A stretch of 64,000 bases of DNA from Leifsonia psychrotolerans (GTDB lineage: Bacteria > Actinomycetota > Actinomycetes > Actinomycetales > Microbacteriaceae), in NCBI RefSeq assembly GCF_013410665.1, contig NZ_JACCFM010000001.1, positions 2,852,001 to 2,916,000 of the forward strand. The letters are read 5' to 3'. Position 1 is the first letter of the stretch. The number at the start of each line of letters is the position of its first letter. The position numbers and the translations under genes are program-made. Below, piece by piece: positions 27,409 through 36,606 of the stretch. Under the pieces are notes generated by a model. The model had not been told where the DNA came from. It saw nothing but the letters and a program-made list of their open reading frames with translations, and did no database searches.

Positions 27409-29457
27409 ATGACTCAGACAACATTGAACCCGGCGGCAGCCGAGCTGATCGCCCGCTCGAACCGGCTCGGTGCCGACCCGAAGAACACCAACTTCGCGGG
27501 CGGCAACACGAGCGCCAAGGGCACAGCGATCGACCCGGCAACGGGCGAATCCGTTCCGCTCATGTGGGTAAAGGGCTCGGGCGGCGACCTCGGCACCCTC
27601 TCCGAGAGTGGCCTGGCCGTTCTGCGGCTGGACCGCATGCGCGCACTCGCCAACGTCTATGCCGGCCTCGACCGCGAAGATGAGATGGTTGCCGCTCTCG
27701 ATTACACCCTGCACGGCACGGGCGGCGCCGCCCCCTCGATCGATACCGCCATGCACGGTCTCGTCGATGCCGCGCACGTCGACCACCTGCACCCCGACTC
27801 GGGCATCGCGATCGCAACGGCGGCCGACGGGGAAGCACTCACGCGCACCATCTTCGGTGACACCGTCGTCTGGGTTCCGTGGCGTCGCCCCGGTTTCCAG
27901 CTGGGCCTCGATATCGCCGCGATCAAGGAAGCTAACCCCGCCGCCATCGGCTGCATCCTGGGCGGCCATGGCATCACGGCGTGGGGCGACTCCTCGGCCG
28001 AAGCCGAAGCGAACTCGCTCAGGATCATCAACACCGCCGCGGACTACATCACCGCGCATTCGAAGGCCGAGCCGTTCGGTGCGGAACTCGACGGATACGG
28101 CGCTCTCGAAGAATCCGCGCGCCGGGCCAAGGCCGCCGCGCTTGCTCCCACCATTCGCGGCCTGGTCTCGACCGACCGCGCGCAGGTCGGCCATTTCACC
28201 GACGACGCAGCCGTGCTCGATTTTCTCGCCCGTGCAGAGCACCCGCGTCTGGCCGCCCTCGGCACCAGCTGCCCCGACCACTTTCTGCGCACCAAGGTCA
28301 CGCCGCTGCTGCTCGATCTGCCGGCCGATGCGTCGGTCGAGGAGTCGCTCGGTCGCCTGCAGGAACTGCACGAGACGTACCGTGCCGACTATCAGGCCTA
28401 CTACGACCGCAACGCCCTGCCCACCTCGCCCGCCATCCGAGGCGCCGACCCGCTGATCGTGCTCGTGCCGGGAGTCGGCATGTTCAGCTACGGCGCAAAC
28501 AAGCAGACCGCGCGGGTGGCCGGCGAGTTCTATCTCAATGCCATCAATGTGATGCGCGGCGCGGAGGGACTGTCGTCCTACGCTCCGATCGACGAGGCGG
28601 AGAAGTTCCGCATCGAGTACTGGGCACTCGAAGAAGCAAAGCTCGCCCGCCTGCCGAAGCCCAAGCCGCTGGCCGGCCGGGTCGCCCTGGTCACGGGCGC
28701 AGCCTCCGGAATCGGCAAAGCCATCGCCACCCGGTTGGCCGCCGAGGGCGCCTGCGTCGTCATCGCCGACCTCAACCTCGAGAGTGCGCAGGCTGCCGCA
28801 GCAGAGATCGGCGGCACGGATGTTGCCATCGGCGTGCAAGCCAACGTCACCGAGGAGAACCAGGTGCAGGCGTCCGTCGATGCGGCGGTGCTCGCCTTCG
28901 GTGGTCTCGACCTCGTCGTGAACAACGCCGGCTTGTCGCTGTCGAAGTCGCTTCTGGAGACCACTGTCGCCGACTGGGATCTGCAGCACAACGTGATGGC
29001 CAAGGGCTCATTCTTGGTGTCGCGCGCCGCGGCCCGCGTGTTGATCGACCAAAAGCTCGGCGGCGACATCGTCTACATCTCGTCGAAGAACTCCGTCTTC
29101 GCCGGGCCGAACAACATCGCTTACTCGGCCACGAAGGCCGACCAGGCTCACCAGGTGCGGCTGCTGGCCGCCGAGCTCGGCGAGCACGGCGTGAAGGTCA
29201 ACGGCATCAATCCCGACGGCGTCGTGCGCGGCTCCGGCATCTTCTCGAGCGGCTGGGGTGCCAAGCGGGCCGCGGTCTATGGCGTGCCGGAAGATGAGTT
29301 GGGCGCGTACTACGCACAACGCACGCTGCTCAAGCGCGAGGTGCTGCCCGAGAACGTGGCCAACGCCGTGTTCGCCCTCTGCTCCAACGATCTCTCGCAC
29401 ACCACGGGGCTGCACATTCCCGTCGACGCGGGTGTCGCGGCAGCGTTCCTGCGCTAG
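27409..29457 (+). CDS. rhaEW: Fused rhamnulose-1-P aldolase / L-lactaldehyde dehydrogenase
   Basis: 682 aa from the ATG at 27409. Residues 1-400 are a class II aldolase domain with zinc ligands in HLH (126-128) and His187 in GGHGI. Residues 425-682 are a short-chain dehydrogenase with TGAASGIG (429-436), NNAG, and the catalytic YSATK (Tyr572/Lys576). The family splits L-rhamnulose-1-phosphate into DHAP and L-lactaldehyde, then oxidises the aldehyde to L-lactate with NAD(P). It is analogous to the bifunctional B. subtilis enzyme, whose symbol is used here. Fusion would channel the reactive aldehyde. Confidence 0.93.
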   Translation: MTQTTLNPAAAELIARSNRLGADPKNTNFAGGNTSAKGTAIDPATGESVPLMWVKGSGGDLGTLSESGLAVLRLDRMRALANVYAGLDREDEMVAALDYTLHGTGGAAPSIDTAMHGLVDAAHVDHLHPDSGIAIATAADGEALTRTIFGDTVVWVPWRRPGFQLGLDIAAIKEANPAAIGCILGGHGITAWGDSSAEAEANSLRIINTAADYITAHSKAEPFGAELDGYGALEESARRAKAAALAPTIRGLVSTDRAQVGHFTDDAAVLDFLARAEHPRLAALGTSCPDHFLRTKVTPLLLDLPADASVEESLGRLQELHETYRADYQAYYDRNALPTSPAIRGADPLIVLVPGVGMFSYGANKQTARVAGEFYLNAINVMRGAEGLSSYAPIDEAEKFRIEYWALEEAKLARLPKPKPLAGRVALVTGAASGIGKAIATRLAAEGACVVIADLNLESAQAAAAEIGGTDVAIGVQANVTEENQVQASVDAAVLAFGGLDLVVNNAGLSLSKSLLETTVADWDLQHNVMAKGSFLVSRAAARVLIDQKLGGDIVYISSKNSVFAGPNNIAYSATKADQAHQVRLLAAELGEHGVKVNGINPDGVVRGSGIFSSGWGAKRAAVYGVPEDELGAYYAQRTLLKREVLPENVANAVFALCSNDLSHTTGLHIPVDAGVAAAFLR

Positions 29458-29538
29458 CACGTTTCGCCCAGAGTCGCCGCGCGTTCGCCGCAACGGTCGC
29501 CGCTGGGGTGGTCGTGACAATCACTGCAGGGAGCATTC

Positions 29539-30981
29539 ATGAGTAACGGAACCGTCGCCGCCGTCGACCTCGGCGCCACAAGCGGCCGAGTCATGCTCGG
29601 CCACGTCGGCCCGAACGAACTGCGACTCGAGGCTGTCAATCGCTTTCCGAACACGCCGGTGCAGATGCCGGACGGTCTGCACTGGGATATTTTCGGGCTC
29701 TACCGTTCGGTGCTCGAGGGGCTCGGCCAGGCCGCCCGGCTCTCCCCCGGCTTGGCGAGCATCGGCATCGACTCCTGGGCGGTCGATTACGGTCTGCTGC
29801 GCGGCGACCGGCTGCTCGGCACACCGTTTCACTACCGTGATTCGCGCACGACGGCGGGTGTGACAGCCGTTCACGATCGGATTGCGTTCGCCGATCTTTA
29901 CGCCGAAAACGGCCTGCAGTTCCTTCCCTTCAACACGCTCTACCAGTTCGAGGCGGAGAAGACCCACGGCCTTCTTGCCCTGGCCGATCAGGCGCTGCTT
30001 GTGCCCGACCTCATCGCGTTCTGGCTGAGTGGGGCCCGCGTGGCTGAAAGCACGAACGCGTCGACGACGGGCCTGCTCTCACTCCCGGCCCGACGCGGCG
30101 AGGAGCCGCGCTGGAATGACACGCTGATCGCGAGGCTGGGCCTGCCCCGGCAGCTGTTTCCCCCGCTGGTGCAGCCCGGCGAGCGCATCGGCACCCTCCT
30201 CCCGCACGTCGCCGACGCCACCGGCCTGGCCGCCGCGACCCCGATCGTCGCGGTCGGGTCGCACGATACGGCATCCGCTGTGGTGGCCGTGCCGATGACC
30301 GACCCGGATGCCGCGTTCATCTCGTGCGGCACCTGGGGCTTGGTCGGCGTCGAGCGTGATCAGCCGGTGCTCACCGAGGCCAGTCGCGCGGCCAACTTCA
30401 CCAACGAGGGCGGCGTCGACGGGCGCGTGCGCTTCTTGCACAACGTCATGGGCACCTGGCTGCTCAGCGAATCGGTACGCACCTGGCAGAGGGTCGACCC
30501 CAGCATCTCTTTGCTGCCCCTCGTCGCGGCGGCCGAGGCGGTGAGCGTTCCCGTCGCGATCTTCGACGCCAACGACCCTCGCTTCATGGAGCCCGGCGAC
30601 ATTCCGGCCCGCATCGTTGAGTGGTGCGTCGAACACGGTCGGCCGGTGCCGACCAGCCCGGCCGAGTTCGTGCGCAGCATCATCGAGAGCCTCGCCCGTG
30701 CCTTCGCGTCTGCCGTGCAGACGGCGTCGGAGCTGTCGGGCACGACGGTGCGCACGATCCACATCGTCGGCGGCGGCTCGCAGAACGCGCTGCTCTGCCA
30801 GCTCACGGCCGACCACGCCGGCATTCCCGTCGTGGCCGGACCGGTCGAGGCGACGGCGCTCGGCAACGTACTCGTGCAAGCGCGCGCGGCCGGCCTTGTC
30901 TCGGGAGACCTGGAGAGCCTCCGTGGCCTCGTCGCCGCGAGCATCCAGCCGCTGCACTACGCGCCGCGCCGGCGTACCTAG
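29539..30981 (+). CDS. rhaB: Rhamnulokinase
   Basis: 480 aa, full length for the FGGY family. DLGATSGR at the N-terminus is the phosphate-binding turn. IGIDSWAVDYG carries the catalytic Asp, and CGTWGLVG and HIVGGGSQNALLCQ form the ATP site. It phosphorylates L-rhamnulose at C1 for the aldolase encoded just upstream. An 81-bp gap with a good GCAGGGAG ribosome site separates it from the aldolase. It is probably the last gene of the rhamnose operon. Confidence 0.93.
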   Translation: MSNGTVAAVDLGATSGRVMLGHVGPNELRLEAVNRFPNTPVQMPDGLHWDIFGLYRSVLEGLGQAARLSPGLASIGIDSWAVDYGLLRGDRLLGTPFHYRDSRTTAGVTAVHDRIAFADLYAENGLQFLPFNTLYQFEAEKTHGLLALADQALLVPDLIAFWLSGARVAESTNASTTGLLSLPARRGEEPRWNDTLIARLGLPRQLFPPLVQPGERIGTLLPHVADATGLAAATPIVAVGSHDTASAVVAVPMTDPDAAFISCGTWGLVGVERDQPVLTEASRAANFTNEGGVDGRVRFLHNVMGTWLLSESVRTWQRVDPSISLLPLVAAAEAVSVPVAIFDANDPRFMEPGDIPARIVEWCVEHGRPVPTSPAEFVRSIIESLARAFASAVQTASELSGTTVRTIHIVGGGSQNALLCQLTADHAGIPVVAGPVEATALGNVLVQARAAGLVSGDLESLRGLVAASIQPLHYAPRRRT

Positions 30982-31012
30982 GCACCGGCCGCACCGGAGC
31001 GCAGAGGAACAC

Positions 31013-31030
31013 CGGATGCCGCGGCATCCG
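31013..31030. repeat. 18-bp perfect palindrome after rhaB
   Basis: CGGATGCCGCGGCATCCG is self-complementary, 32 nt past the rhaB stop and 17 nt before the next ATG. It may act in mRNA 3'-end formation. Its halves are the GGATGCCG word that recurs throughout the window. Confidence 0.5.
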
Positions 31031-31047
31031 CTCGCTAGGCTCGAAGA

Positions 31048-31983
31048 ATGACCGACACCCGACTGACCGTGAGCCTGCCCGGAACCGCCCTTCTCAGCGC
31101 GCTGAACGCCCTGGGCGAACTGCCCACTGGTGTCGACGTCGTGCAGTGGGACCTCACGGGTGCGCCGCCCGCTGGGGCGCTCGACATCGTCGTGCCGCCC
31201 TACATGGGAGCGACAGGCAAGCTGGGCGCCCTCGCCGGCGTGACAACGCGTCTGGTGCAGAGCCAGTCGATTGGCTACGACGGCGTGGCCGACATCCTGC
31301 CGCCCGGGCACGTCTTCGCCAACGCGGCGAGCGTGCACGAAACCTCGACCGCCGAGCTCACCCTGGCCCTGATTCTCGCGTCGCAGCGCGGAATTCCTGA
31401 TTTCGTGCGGGCTGCCGACGAGGGCCGTTGGGCTCCCGCCCGGCACGCGAGTCTGGCCGATCGAACGGTGCTGCTGATCGGTTATGGCGGGGTCGGCCAG
31501 GCGATCGAGGCCCGGCTTTTGCCGTTCGAGACGGATGTCGTGCGCGTCGCGTCTCGCGCCCGCACCGACGAGCGCGGTCCCATTCACGGCATCGATGAGC
31601 TGCCGACGCTCCTGCCCCAGGCAGACATCGTCGTGGTCGGGGTTCCGCTGTCGGAATCCACGCATCACCTCGTCGACGACGCCTTTCTCGCCCAGATGCG
31701 CGACCGCGCCCTGCTGGTGAACATCGCCCGGGGGCCGGTGGCCGATACCGACGCGCTGCTTGCGCATGCCGCATCCGGACGTCTTCGCCTCGCGCTCGAC
31801 GTGACCGACCCCGAGCCCTTGCCGCCGGGGCATGCGCTCTTCACCCTGCCGAACGTACTGATCACCCCGCACGTCGGCGGAGCCTCGACCGCGATGATGC
31901 CACGAATGGCACGACTACTTCGCCGTCAGATCGACCTCATGCTGGCCGGCGACGCCCCCGTCAACGTGGTGGTGCGTTCGTAA
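31048..31983 (+). CDS. D-isomer-specific 2-hydroxyacid dehydrogenase
   Basis: 311 aa. The Rossmann motif GYGGVGQAIEARL (about 145-157) and the family triad are visible: Arg in NIARGPV (about 228), Glu in TDPEPLPPGH (about 254) and His in TPHVGGAS (about 274). NAD(P)-dependent 2-oxoacid/2-hydroxyacid interconversion is expected. The substrate cannot be read from sequence. It lies 66 bp after rhaB and might be co-transcribed, but no rhamnose-pathway step clearly needs it. Glyoxylate/hydroxypyruvate reductase is an alternative. Confidence 0.85.
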   Translation: MTDTRLTVSLPGTALLSALNALGELPTGVDVVQWDLTGAPPAGALDIVVPPYMGATGKLGALAGVTTRLVQSQSIGYDGVADILPPGHVFANAASVHETSTAELTLALILASQRGIPDFVRAADEGRWAPARHASLADRTVLLIGYGGVGQAIEARLLPFETDVVRVASRARTDERGPIHGIDELPTLLPQADIVVVGVPLSESTHHLVDDAFLAQMRDRALLVNIARGPVADTDALLAHAASGRLRLALDVTDPEPLPPGHALFTLPNVLITPHVGGASTAMMPRMARLLRRQIDLMLAGDAPVNVVVRS

Positions 31984-32069
31984 CGACAGGCTGGTCAGCG
32001 CTGCGAACCGCGACAGAAGCCGCCCCCGTGGCGCGCTCGGGTGAGCGGTAAGTCTGCCAGACTGATCTG

Positions 32070-32705
32070 GTGCGCACTTCCAGAGCGATTCGTACCCTCC
32101 GCGGTACTGTCGCTGCCGCATTCGCGACATTCGTCGCCGTGCTCTCGCACATCATGGGTGGTGGCGAGATGCCAGGCGTCTGGGGTGTCATCACCCCCCT
32201 GGCCCTGTCGATCCCGCTGTGCGTGCTGTTGAGTGGGCGCCAACTGACGTTGTGGCGGCTGGCCGGCTCGGTCGCGCTCAGCCAGTTCCTGTTCCATACC
32301 CTCTTCGTGCTCGGTACCGTGCCCGCGGGCGGAACGGTGCCTGACCTCGGCCCGCAGGCACTCCACGGCCATGGCGCCCATGGGCTGGCGTTCACGCTCC
32401 CATCGGGTGACCTGTCGGCGGCAGACTCGGGTCTCGCCGACGGAGGGATGTGGGTCGCCCACGCTCTTGCCGCACTTCTCACCGTCGCCTTTTTGCACCG
32501 CAGCGAAACGGTTTTCACGAGCCTCCAGAATGTCAGCCGGGTCGTTGTCTCCCTCCTCCTTCCCGCGCTCGACGTGCCCGTTCTCAGCCCCGCTTCACGG
32601 CCCCGCAGCACCGCGGCGCTCTGGACGCAGCTCACCCTGACGCCGCTGGGAGTGTTCCCCTCGACGGTCTTGCGGCGAGGTCCACCCACCGCGGTGTGCT
32701 CGTAA
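32070..32705 (+). CDS. Predicted polytopic membrane protein
   Basis: 211 aa with a GTG start; not recognised as a named family. Hydrophobic stretches near residues 12-30, 38-56, 64-85 and 125-145 suggest four TM helices. A His-rich loop (HGHGAHG) lies between helices three and four, and the C-terminus is basic. The position ahead of CopC, PCu(A)C and a DyP peroxidase, plus the His-rich loop, points to a metal-related role, but this is inference. Confidence 0.65.
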   Translation: MRTSRAIRTLRGTVAAAFATFVAVLSHIMGGGEMPGVWGVITPLALSIPLCVLLSGRQLTLWRLAGSVALSQFLFHTLFVLGTVPAGGTVPDLGPQALHGHGAHGLAFTLPSGDLSAADSGLADGGMWVAHALAALLTVAFLHRSETVFTSLQNVSRVVVSLLLPALDVPVLSPASRPRSTAALWTQLTLTPLGVFPSTVLRRGPPTAVCS

Positions 32706-33026
32706 TATCGCGTGCTGCGTGCCACGGATCGCGCACGGATCATCCGTCCGTGCCGGTGTGTTCGATCGGCTGATCGTCCGTCGGTGCTGAGTCACCCCTG
32801 TCTGCGAGCTCGCGCTCTGCCGCAGTAGCAACGGGGGGCGACCTTCCCCCGATACACGCCCGCAGGCAGAGCGCGCACACGCCCGCACGCTCGGCGTCCT
32901 CTCGTCCGATGCCCGCACGCTCGGCGCCCCGAAGGAACGAGCCCTTCCGTCACCCCGCGCCGGGCCAGCCGGCCTGCGCTGTTCGGGCGTTCGTGGCACC
33001 CGGCCACCGTTTACTGCTCTTCGAGA
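32706..33026. other. Intergenic gap without convincing gene
   Basis: 321 bp. A short hairpin (gcacgga/tccgtgc, 32733-32753) follows the membrane protein stop. cccgcacgctcggcg occurs twice near 32881 and 32910. Open frames here are short, basic and lack ribosome sites. It probably holds the promoter of the CopC-PCu(A)C-DyP genes. Confidence 0.5.
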
Positions 33027-33773
33027 ATGAGGTTTGACATGGCTCGTGTTCCCCCGTTTCTAGCGTTGGCCGCTGCGGCATCTGTCGCACTGGTCGGCGC
33101 GATATTTTTCCTCCAGGTCACGCCCGCGCAGGCCCACGAACAGCTTGCTTCCAGCTCTCCCGCTGAGAACGAGCGACTGACCGCCGCCCCGGCCGAGATC
33201 GAGTTGAACTTCACCAACGAGATTCTGACAATCGGTGCGATCGTGCGGGTGACCGACCCAGCCGGCATCACCTGGCACCAGGGTGAGCCGACGCTCACCG
33301 GTTCCCGCGCCGTCATGCGGGTCGATCCGGCACTGCCGAGCGGCAGCTATACCGCCGCTTGGCGGGTGGTCTCGGCCGACGGCCATCCCATCAGTGGCGT
33401 CATCCCGTTCACGGTCGAGACCGGCATTCCGGGTACGACCGGCGTTCCGGGTACGACAGGCATTCCGGGTACGACGGGCGCCACGGATGCCGCAGATAGC
33501 GCAGCATCCGGGAGCGACGCGGCGGCCGCGGAAAACGCGGCGGGCAGTGCGGGGCCGGCATCCACCTCACCGTCGGGACCGTCGGGGCTTCTGCGCTCCG
33601 TGCTCATCGGCATCATCGGATCGCTCGTCGCCGGGAGCATCGCAGCCGCGGCCTGGGCTCTGGCACGAAAGACGCGCGGCCCGAAGCGCATCGCAGAACC
33701 CCGTGCAGCGCCCAAGCCGGACACCACTGAGTCGGTGCCGTCCGGCCCCGACTCAGGAAGCTCATCCGGCTGA
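33027..33773 (+). CDS. CopC-domain copper-binding exported protein, TM-anchored
   Basis: 248 aa (or 244 from the ATG at 33039). The signal peptide ends AQA, leaving His as the mature N-terminal residue, the usual CopC Cu(II) ligand. A second ligand His is in DGHPISGVIPF. The CopC beta-barrel spans about 35-130. It is followed by a six-residue repeat (PGTTGI/V, three copies), an Ala/Ser/Gly linker, a TM helix (about 190-212) and a basic/Ser tail. It probably binds copper outside the membrane. Same-strand neighbours encode a PCu(A)C chaperone and a DyP peroxidase. Confidence 0.87.
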   Translation: MRFDMARVPPFLALAAAASVALVGAIFFLQVTPAQAHEQLASSSPAENERLTAAPAEIELNFTNEILTIGAIVRVTDPAGITWHQGEPTLTGSRAVMRVDPALPSGSYTAAWRVVSADGHPISGVIPFTVETGIPGTTGVPGTTGIPGTTGATDAADSAASGSDAAAAENAAGSAGPASTSPSGPSGLLRSVLIGIIGSLVAGSIAAAAWALARKTRGPKRIAEPRAAPKPDTTESVPSGPDSGSSSG

Positions 33774-33831
33774 CCTCCGGCAGACACCGCACGTCGACCG
33801 ACACCGGCGGCACTCCACCCAACACCCTCCG

Positions 33832-33885
33832 CAGCACCAGCACCAGCACCAGCACCAGCACCAGCACCATCACCATCACCACCAC
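33832..33885 (+). repeat. (CAGCAC)6 tract continuing into His codons
   Basis: Six CAGCAC units (33832-33867), then CAT/CAC codons to 33885. It lies between copC and the PCu(A)C gene, in frame with the latter's ATG without a stop, and would encode Gln-His repeats then His7 if translated. No good start codon is seen upstream. Confidence 0.75.
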
Positions 33886-33918
33886 ATCTCCGTGAATTCA
33901 TCGAAAGGGATTCCTCTT

Positions 33919-34491
33919 ATGCGCACACGCACCACGCCACTCGTCACACTCGTCGCCGCCGCAACACTGGTTCTGACCGGATGCGGCGGCGCCGTCGAAC
34001 CAACCGCATCCGCCCCCGCATCCGCTCACTCCGCGGCGACGGCCAGCGATCTCATCACCCTGGACAACGCCTGGGTGAAGGCCGCCGAAACGGGAATGAC
34101 CGCGGGGTTCGGTGAGCTGAAGAACTCGGGGACGACCGATATCACCCTGGTCGCAGTCACAACCGCCGCTGCGGCGAGGGCCGAGCTGCACGAAACAGTG
34201 AACAACGAGTCCGGCGAGATGATGATGCGAGAGAAGGACGGCGGATTCACCGTTCCGGCCGGGGGAAGCCTGCTTCTCGAGCCAGGAGCGAACCACATCA
34301 TGCTCATGGCCCTGACTCAGCCGATCACGGCGGGTGACGATGTTCGGTTCACCCTCACCTTCTCGGACGACTCGACACTCACCGTCACTCTTCCGGCGAA
34401 GGACTATTCGGGCGCGAACGAAAACTACGACGACGCGACGACCCCGCACTCCGACATCGAGTCGGACGAGCACGCGGGACACACCAAGTAA
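33919..34491 (+). CDS. PCu(A)C-type copper chaperone lipoprotein
   Basis: 190 aa. The ATG at 33919 follows AAAGGGATT. Lipobox LTGC. The PCu(A)C domain (about 45-165) shows the copper ligands His in ELHE, Met in EMMM, and His-x-Met in NHIMLM. A His-containing tail (HAGHTK) may add binding. The protein family delivers Cu(I) outside the membrane to cytochrome oxidase or other cuproenzymes. The stop overlaps the next start (TAATG), so it is translationally coupled to the DyP peroxidase. Confidence 0.9.
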   Translation: MRTRTTPLVTLVAAATLVLTGCGGAVEPTASAPASAHSAATASDLITLDNAWVKAAETGMTAGFGELKNSGTTDITLVAVTTAAAARAELHETVNNESGEMMMREKDGGFTVPAGGSLLLEPGANHIMLMALTQPITAGDDVRFTLTFSDDSTLTVTLPAKDYSGANENYDDATTPHSDIESDEHAGHTK

Positions 34492-35777
34492 TGGCGAACG
34501 ACCAGGACGCATCGCCTGGTCGCGGCGGGCTGTCCCGGCGACGCCTCCTCCTCGGAGGAGCCGTCGCCGGTGTCGGCGCCGTCACGGCCATCGCCGCCGA
34601 TCTCGCACTGCGCCCACCCGCGCCGTCCGCGTCCGGCGGGGTGGCGACTGAGCCCGCCGCTGAGTCCGCCGCGGCCACGTCGGATTCCGGCAGCGCTGCG
34701 TCCGAGTCGCTTCACGGCGGCAACACGGTGCCGTTTTACGGGCGTCACCAGGCGGGAATCGCGACCGAACCCCAGGCTCACGTCACCTATGTCAGCTTGA
34801 CTCTGCTCGATCACGTCGACCGCGCCGCCCTCACACGCCTGATGCGCCTGCTCACCGATGATGCCGCCCGCCTGACCCAGGGCAGGCCGGCGCTGGCCGA
34901 TTCCGAACCGGAGCTCGGCACCGCGCCGGCACGATTGACGGTGACATTCGGGTTCGGCCCGGGATTCATCGCCCGCGCAGGCGGAGTGGCTCCGGACTGG
35001 CTCGGGCCCCTGCCGCCCTTCGGCATCGACCGGCTCGACCCGGCGTGGGCCGAAGGCGACCTGCTGATCCAGGTCGCCTCCGATGATGCTCTGACCCGTG
35101 CCCACGCCATTCGGATGCTGCTCAAAGACACCCGCACTTTCGCATCCGTCGGCTGGACCCAAGCAGGGTTCAGGCGCGCACGGGGCACGGAGCAATCGGG
35201 CACGACCATGCGCAACCTGTTCGGCCAGGTCGACGGCACCGTGAATCTCACCCCCGGCACCGACGATTTCGACGAACTGGTCTGGTGCCCCGACGGCTGG
35301 CTGGCCGGCGGTACCAGTCTGGTTCTGCGGCGCATCCAGATGAACCTTGACACCTGGGATCGTCTCGACCGCGGCGGCCGCGAGCAGTCCGTCGGCCGAT
35401 TCTTGTCGAATGGGGCTCCGCTGACGGGCAGCGGGGAACATGACGAGCCCGACTTCACCGCCACCACACCGATCGGTTTCCCGGTCATCCCCGAGTTCTC
35501 GCACCTCGCTCGGGCCCGGTCAGAGAATGCGAAGGAGCGCATCTTTCGGCGCGGGTATAACTACGACGAGACACCCCTCGGAGGGTCAGTCTCGAATTCG
35601 GGGCTGCTTTTCGCCTCGTTCCAGGCCGATGTCACGGCTCAGTTCGTGCCCATTCAACGGCGGCTCGACGAGCTTGACCTCCTCAACGAGTGGACGACGC
35701 CGATCGGCTCCTCCGTTTTCGCCGTTCCGCCCGGATGCGCAGAGGGAGGTTTCGTCGGCGAGACGCTGCTCGGGTAG
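34491..35777 (+). CDS. Tat-exported DyP-type haem peroxidase
   Basis: 428 aa. The twin-arginine signal SRRRLLLGG (about 15-23) and hydrophobic core predict export with haem bound. The DyP core has FGQVDGT, matching the GxxDG motif with the distal Asp, the proximal haem His in EFSHLARA, and RRGYNYDE. Family members oxidise dyes, phenols or iron/haem compounds. In Streptomyces lividans a Tat-exported DyP is encoded beside a PCu(A)C-like protein and acts in copper-enzyme maturation, so the coupled arrangement here may be similar. EfeB-like iron handling is the alternative, but no efeU or efeO is nearby. Confidence 0.9.
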   Translation: MANDQDASPGRGGLSRRRLLLGGAVAGVGAVTAIAADLALRPPAPSASGGVATEPAAESAAATSDSGSAASESLHGGNTVPFYGRHQAGIATEPQAHVTYVSLTLLDHVDRAALTRLMRLLTDDAARLTQGRPALADSEPELGTAPARLTVTFGFGPGFIARAGGVAPDWLGPLPPFGIDRLDPAWAEGDLLIQVASDDALTRAHAIRMLLKDTRTFASVGWTQAGFRRARGTEQSGTTMRNLFGQVDGTVNLTPGTDDFDELVWCPDGWLAGGTSLVLRRIQMNLDTWDRLDRGGREQSVGRFLSNGAPLTGSGEHDEPDFTATTPIGFPVIPEFSHLARARSENAKERIFRRGYNYDETPLGGSVSNSGLLFASFQADVTAQFVPIQRRLDELDLLNEWTTPIGSSVFAVPPGCAEGGFVGETLLG

Positions 35778-35817
35778 GCGCCCCGGTCGCTTCCCCCGCC
35801 CGCCCGTGCCGCTGTGC

Positions 35818-35838
35818 TATCGTGTGGTCCGACCACAC
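35818..35838 (+). promoter_or_regulatory. FadR/LldR-type operator with overlapping -10
   Basis: GTGTGGTCCGACCACAC (35822-35838) is a perfect 8-1-8 palindrome matching the TGGTCnGACCA core of FadR-family sites. It overlaps a TATCGT -10 with TG extension (35818-35823), 28 nt ahead of the regulator's start. Autorepression of the GntR-lldD pair is expected. Confidence 0.75.
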
Positions 35839-35865
35839 ATGCTCGCCCGCACCAGAGAGGATCCC

Positions 35866-36606
35866 ATGCCCGCCGAACCACGCGCCTGGGAGCTCGTCCT
35901 GCGGCACATCGAGCGTGAGATGCTCGATGGTGCATTGCAGCCCGGCGACCACCTACCCCCCGAACGCACTCTGGCCATCGAACTCGGTGTGGGCCGTTCC
36001 AGCGTGCGTGAGGCCGTGCGCGTACTCGAGGGGTTCGGGCTCATTCGCACCCAAACCGGCTCGGGCCCCCGCGCCGGCGCGATCATCATCGCCACCCCTC
36101 AGGGCGGCATGTCGGCCCTGATGCGTCTGCAGGTCGCGGCCCAGGGCTTCGCGGTGACCGACATCGTCAAGACGCGATTGCTTCTCGAGACCCAGATCGT
36201 GCGCGGTCTGGCGGATGCCGTCGCGCCGGCCGCCCTCGACGCCGCACGCCTGCTGCTGGTCGCGATGGATGACCCCGCGCTCAGCCCTGCCGGGTTCCTC
36301 GCTCTCGACGCCCAGTTCCATGTGGCACTGGCGGAGGCCTCGGGCAATCAGGTCGTCACGGCGATCATGGCGGGCCTGCGAGATTCGGTCGAGAGCTACG
36401 CTCTGGCGGGCCTTCCCGCGCTGCCCGATTGGCGTGCCACGGCGGCGCGACTGCGCAGCGAGCACCACCACATCGTCGACGCAATCGATGCCCGAGATGC
36501 CGCGAGCGCCGGCATCCGGATTCATGACCACATCTCCGGCTACTACGCCGAAACCCATCTCACCGGGCGGTTGCCCGACCAATTGAAGGAGTCCCGCCCG
36601 TGGTGA
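35866..36606 (+). CDS. GntR/FadR-family regulator (LldR-like)
   Basis: 246 aa from the ATG at 35866 with AGAGAGG upstream. The N-terminal winged helix has [20 protein letters not shown]. The C-terminal FCD domain carries metal/ligand residues ([23 protein letters not shown]). It overlaps lldD by 7 nt and is preceded by a perfect palindromic operator. It is predicted to repress its own operon, with relief by L-lactate or a related hydroxyacid (inferred from the partner gene). Confidence 0.88.
   Translation: MPAEPRAWELVLRHIEREMLDGALQPGDHLPPERTLAIELGVGRSSVREAVRVLEGFGLIRTQTGSGPRAGAIIIATPQGGMSALMRLQVAAQGFAVTDIVKTRLLLETQIVRGLADAVAPAALDAARLLLVAMDDPALSPAGFLALDAQFHVALAEASGNQVVTAIMAGLRDSVESYALAGLPALPDWRATAARLRSEHHHIVDAIDARDAASAGIRIHDHISGYYAETHLTGRLPDQLKESRPW

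Noticed and set aside
27145..28989. 614-codon open frame antisense to the rhamnulose-phosphate aldolase gene
   Set aside because: It is a mirror of GC-rich codon structure; the plus-strand frame has clear domains. The same reasoning excludes long antisense frames at 30079-31872, 37053-38687, 41890-43275 and 48636-50276.
32595..32999. Minus-strand open frame in the gap before copC
   Set aside because: Arg-rich composition typical of noncoding GC-rich frames, no ribosome site, and overlap with the membrane protein gene.
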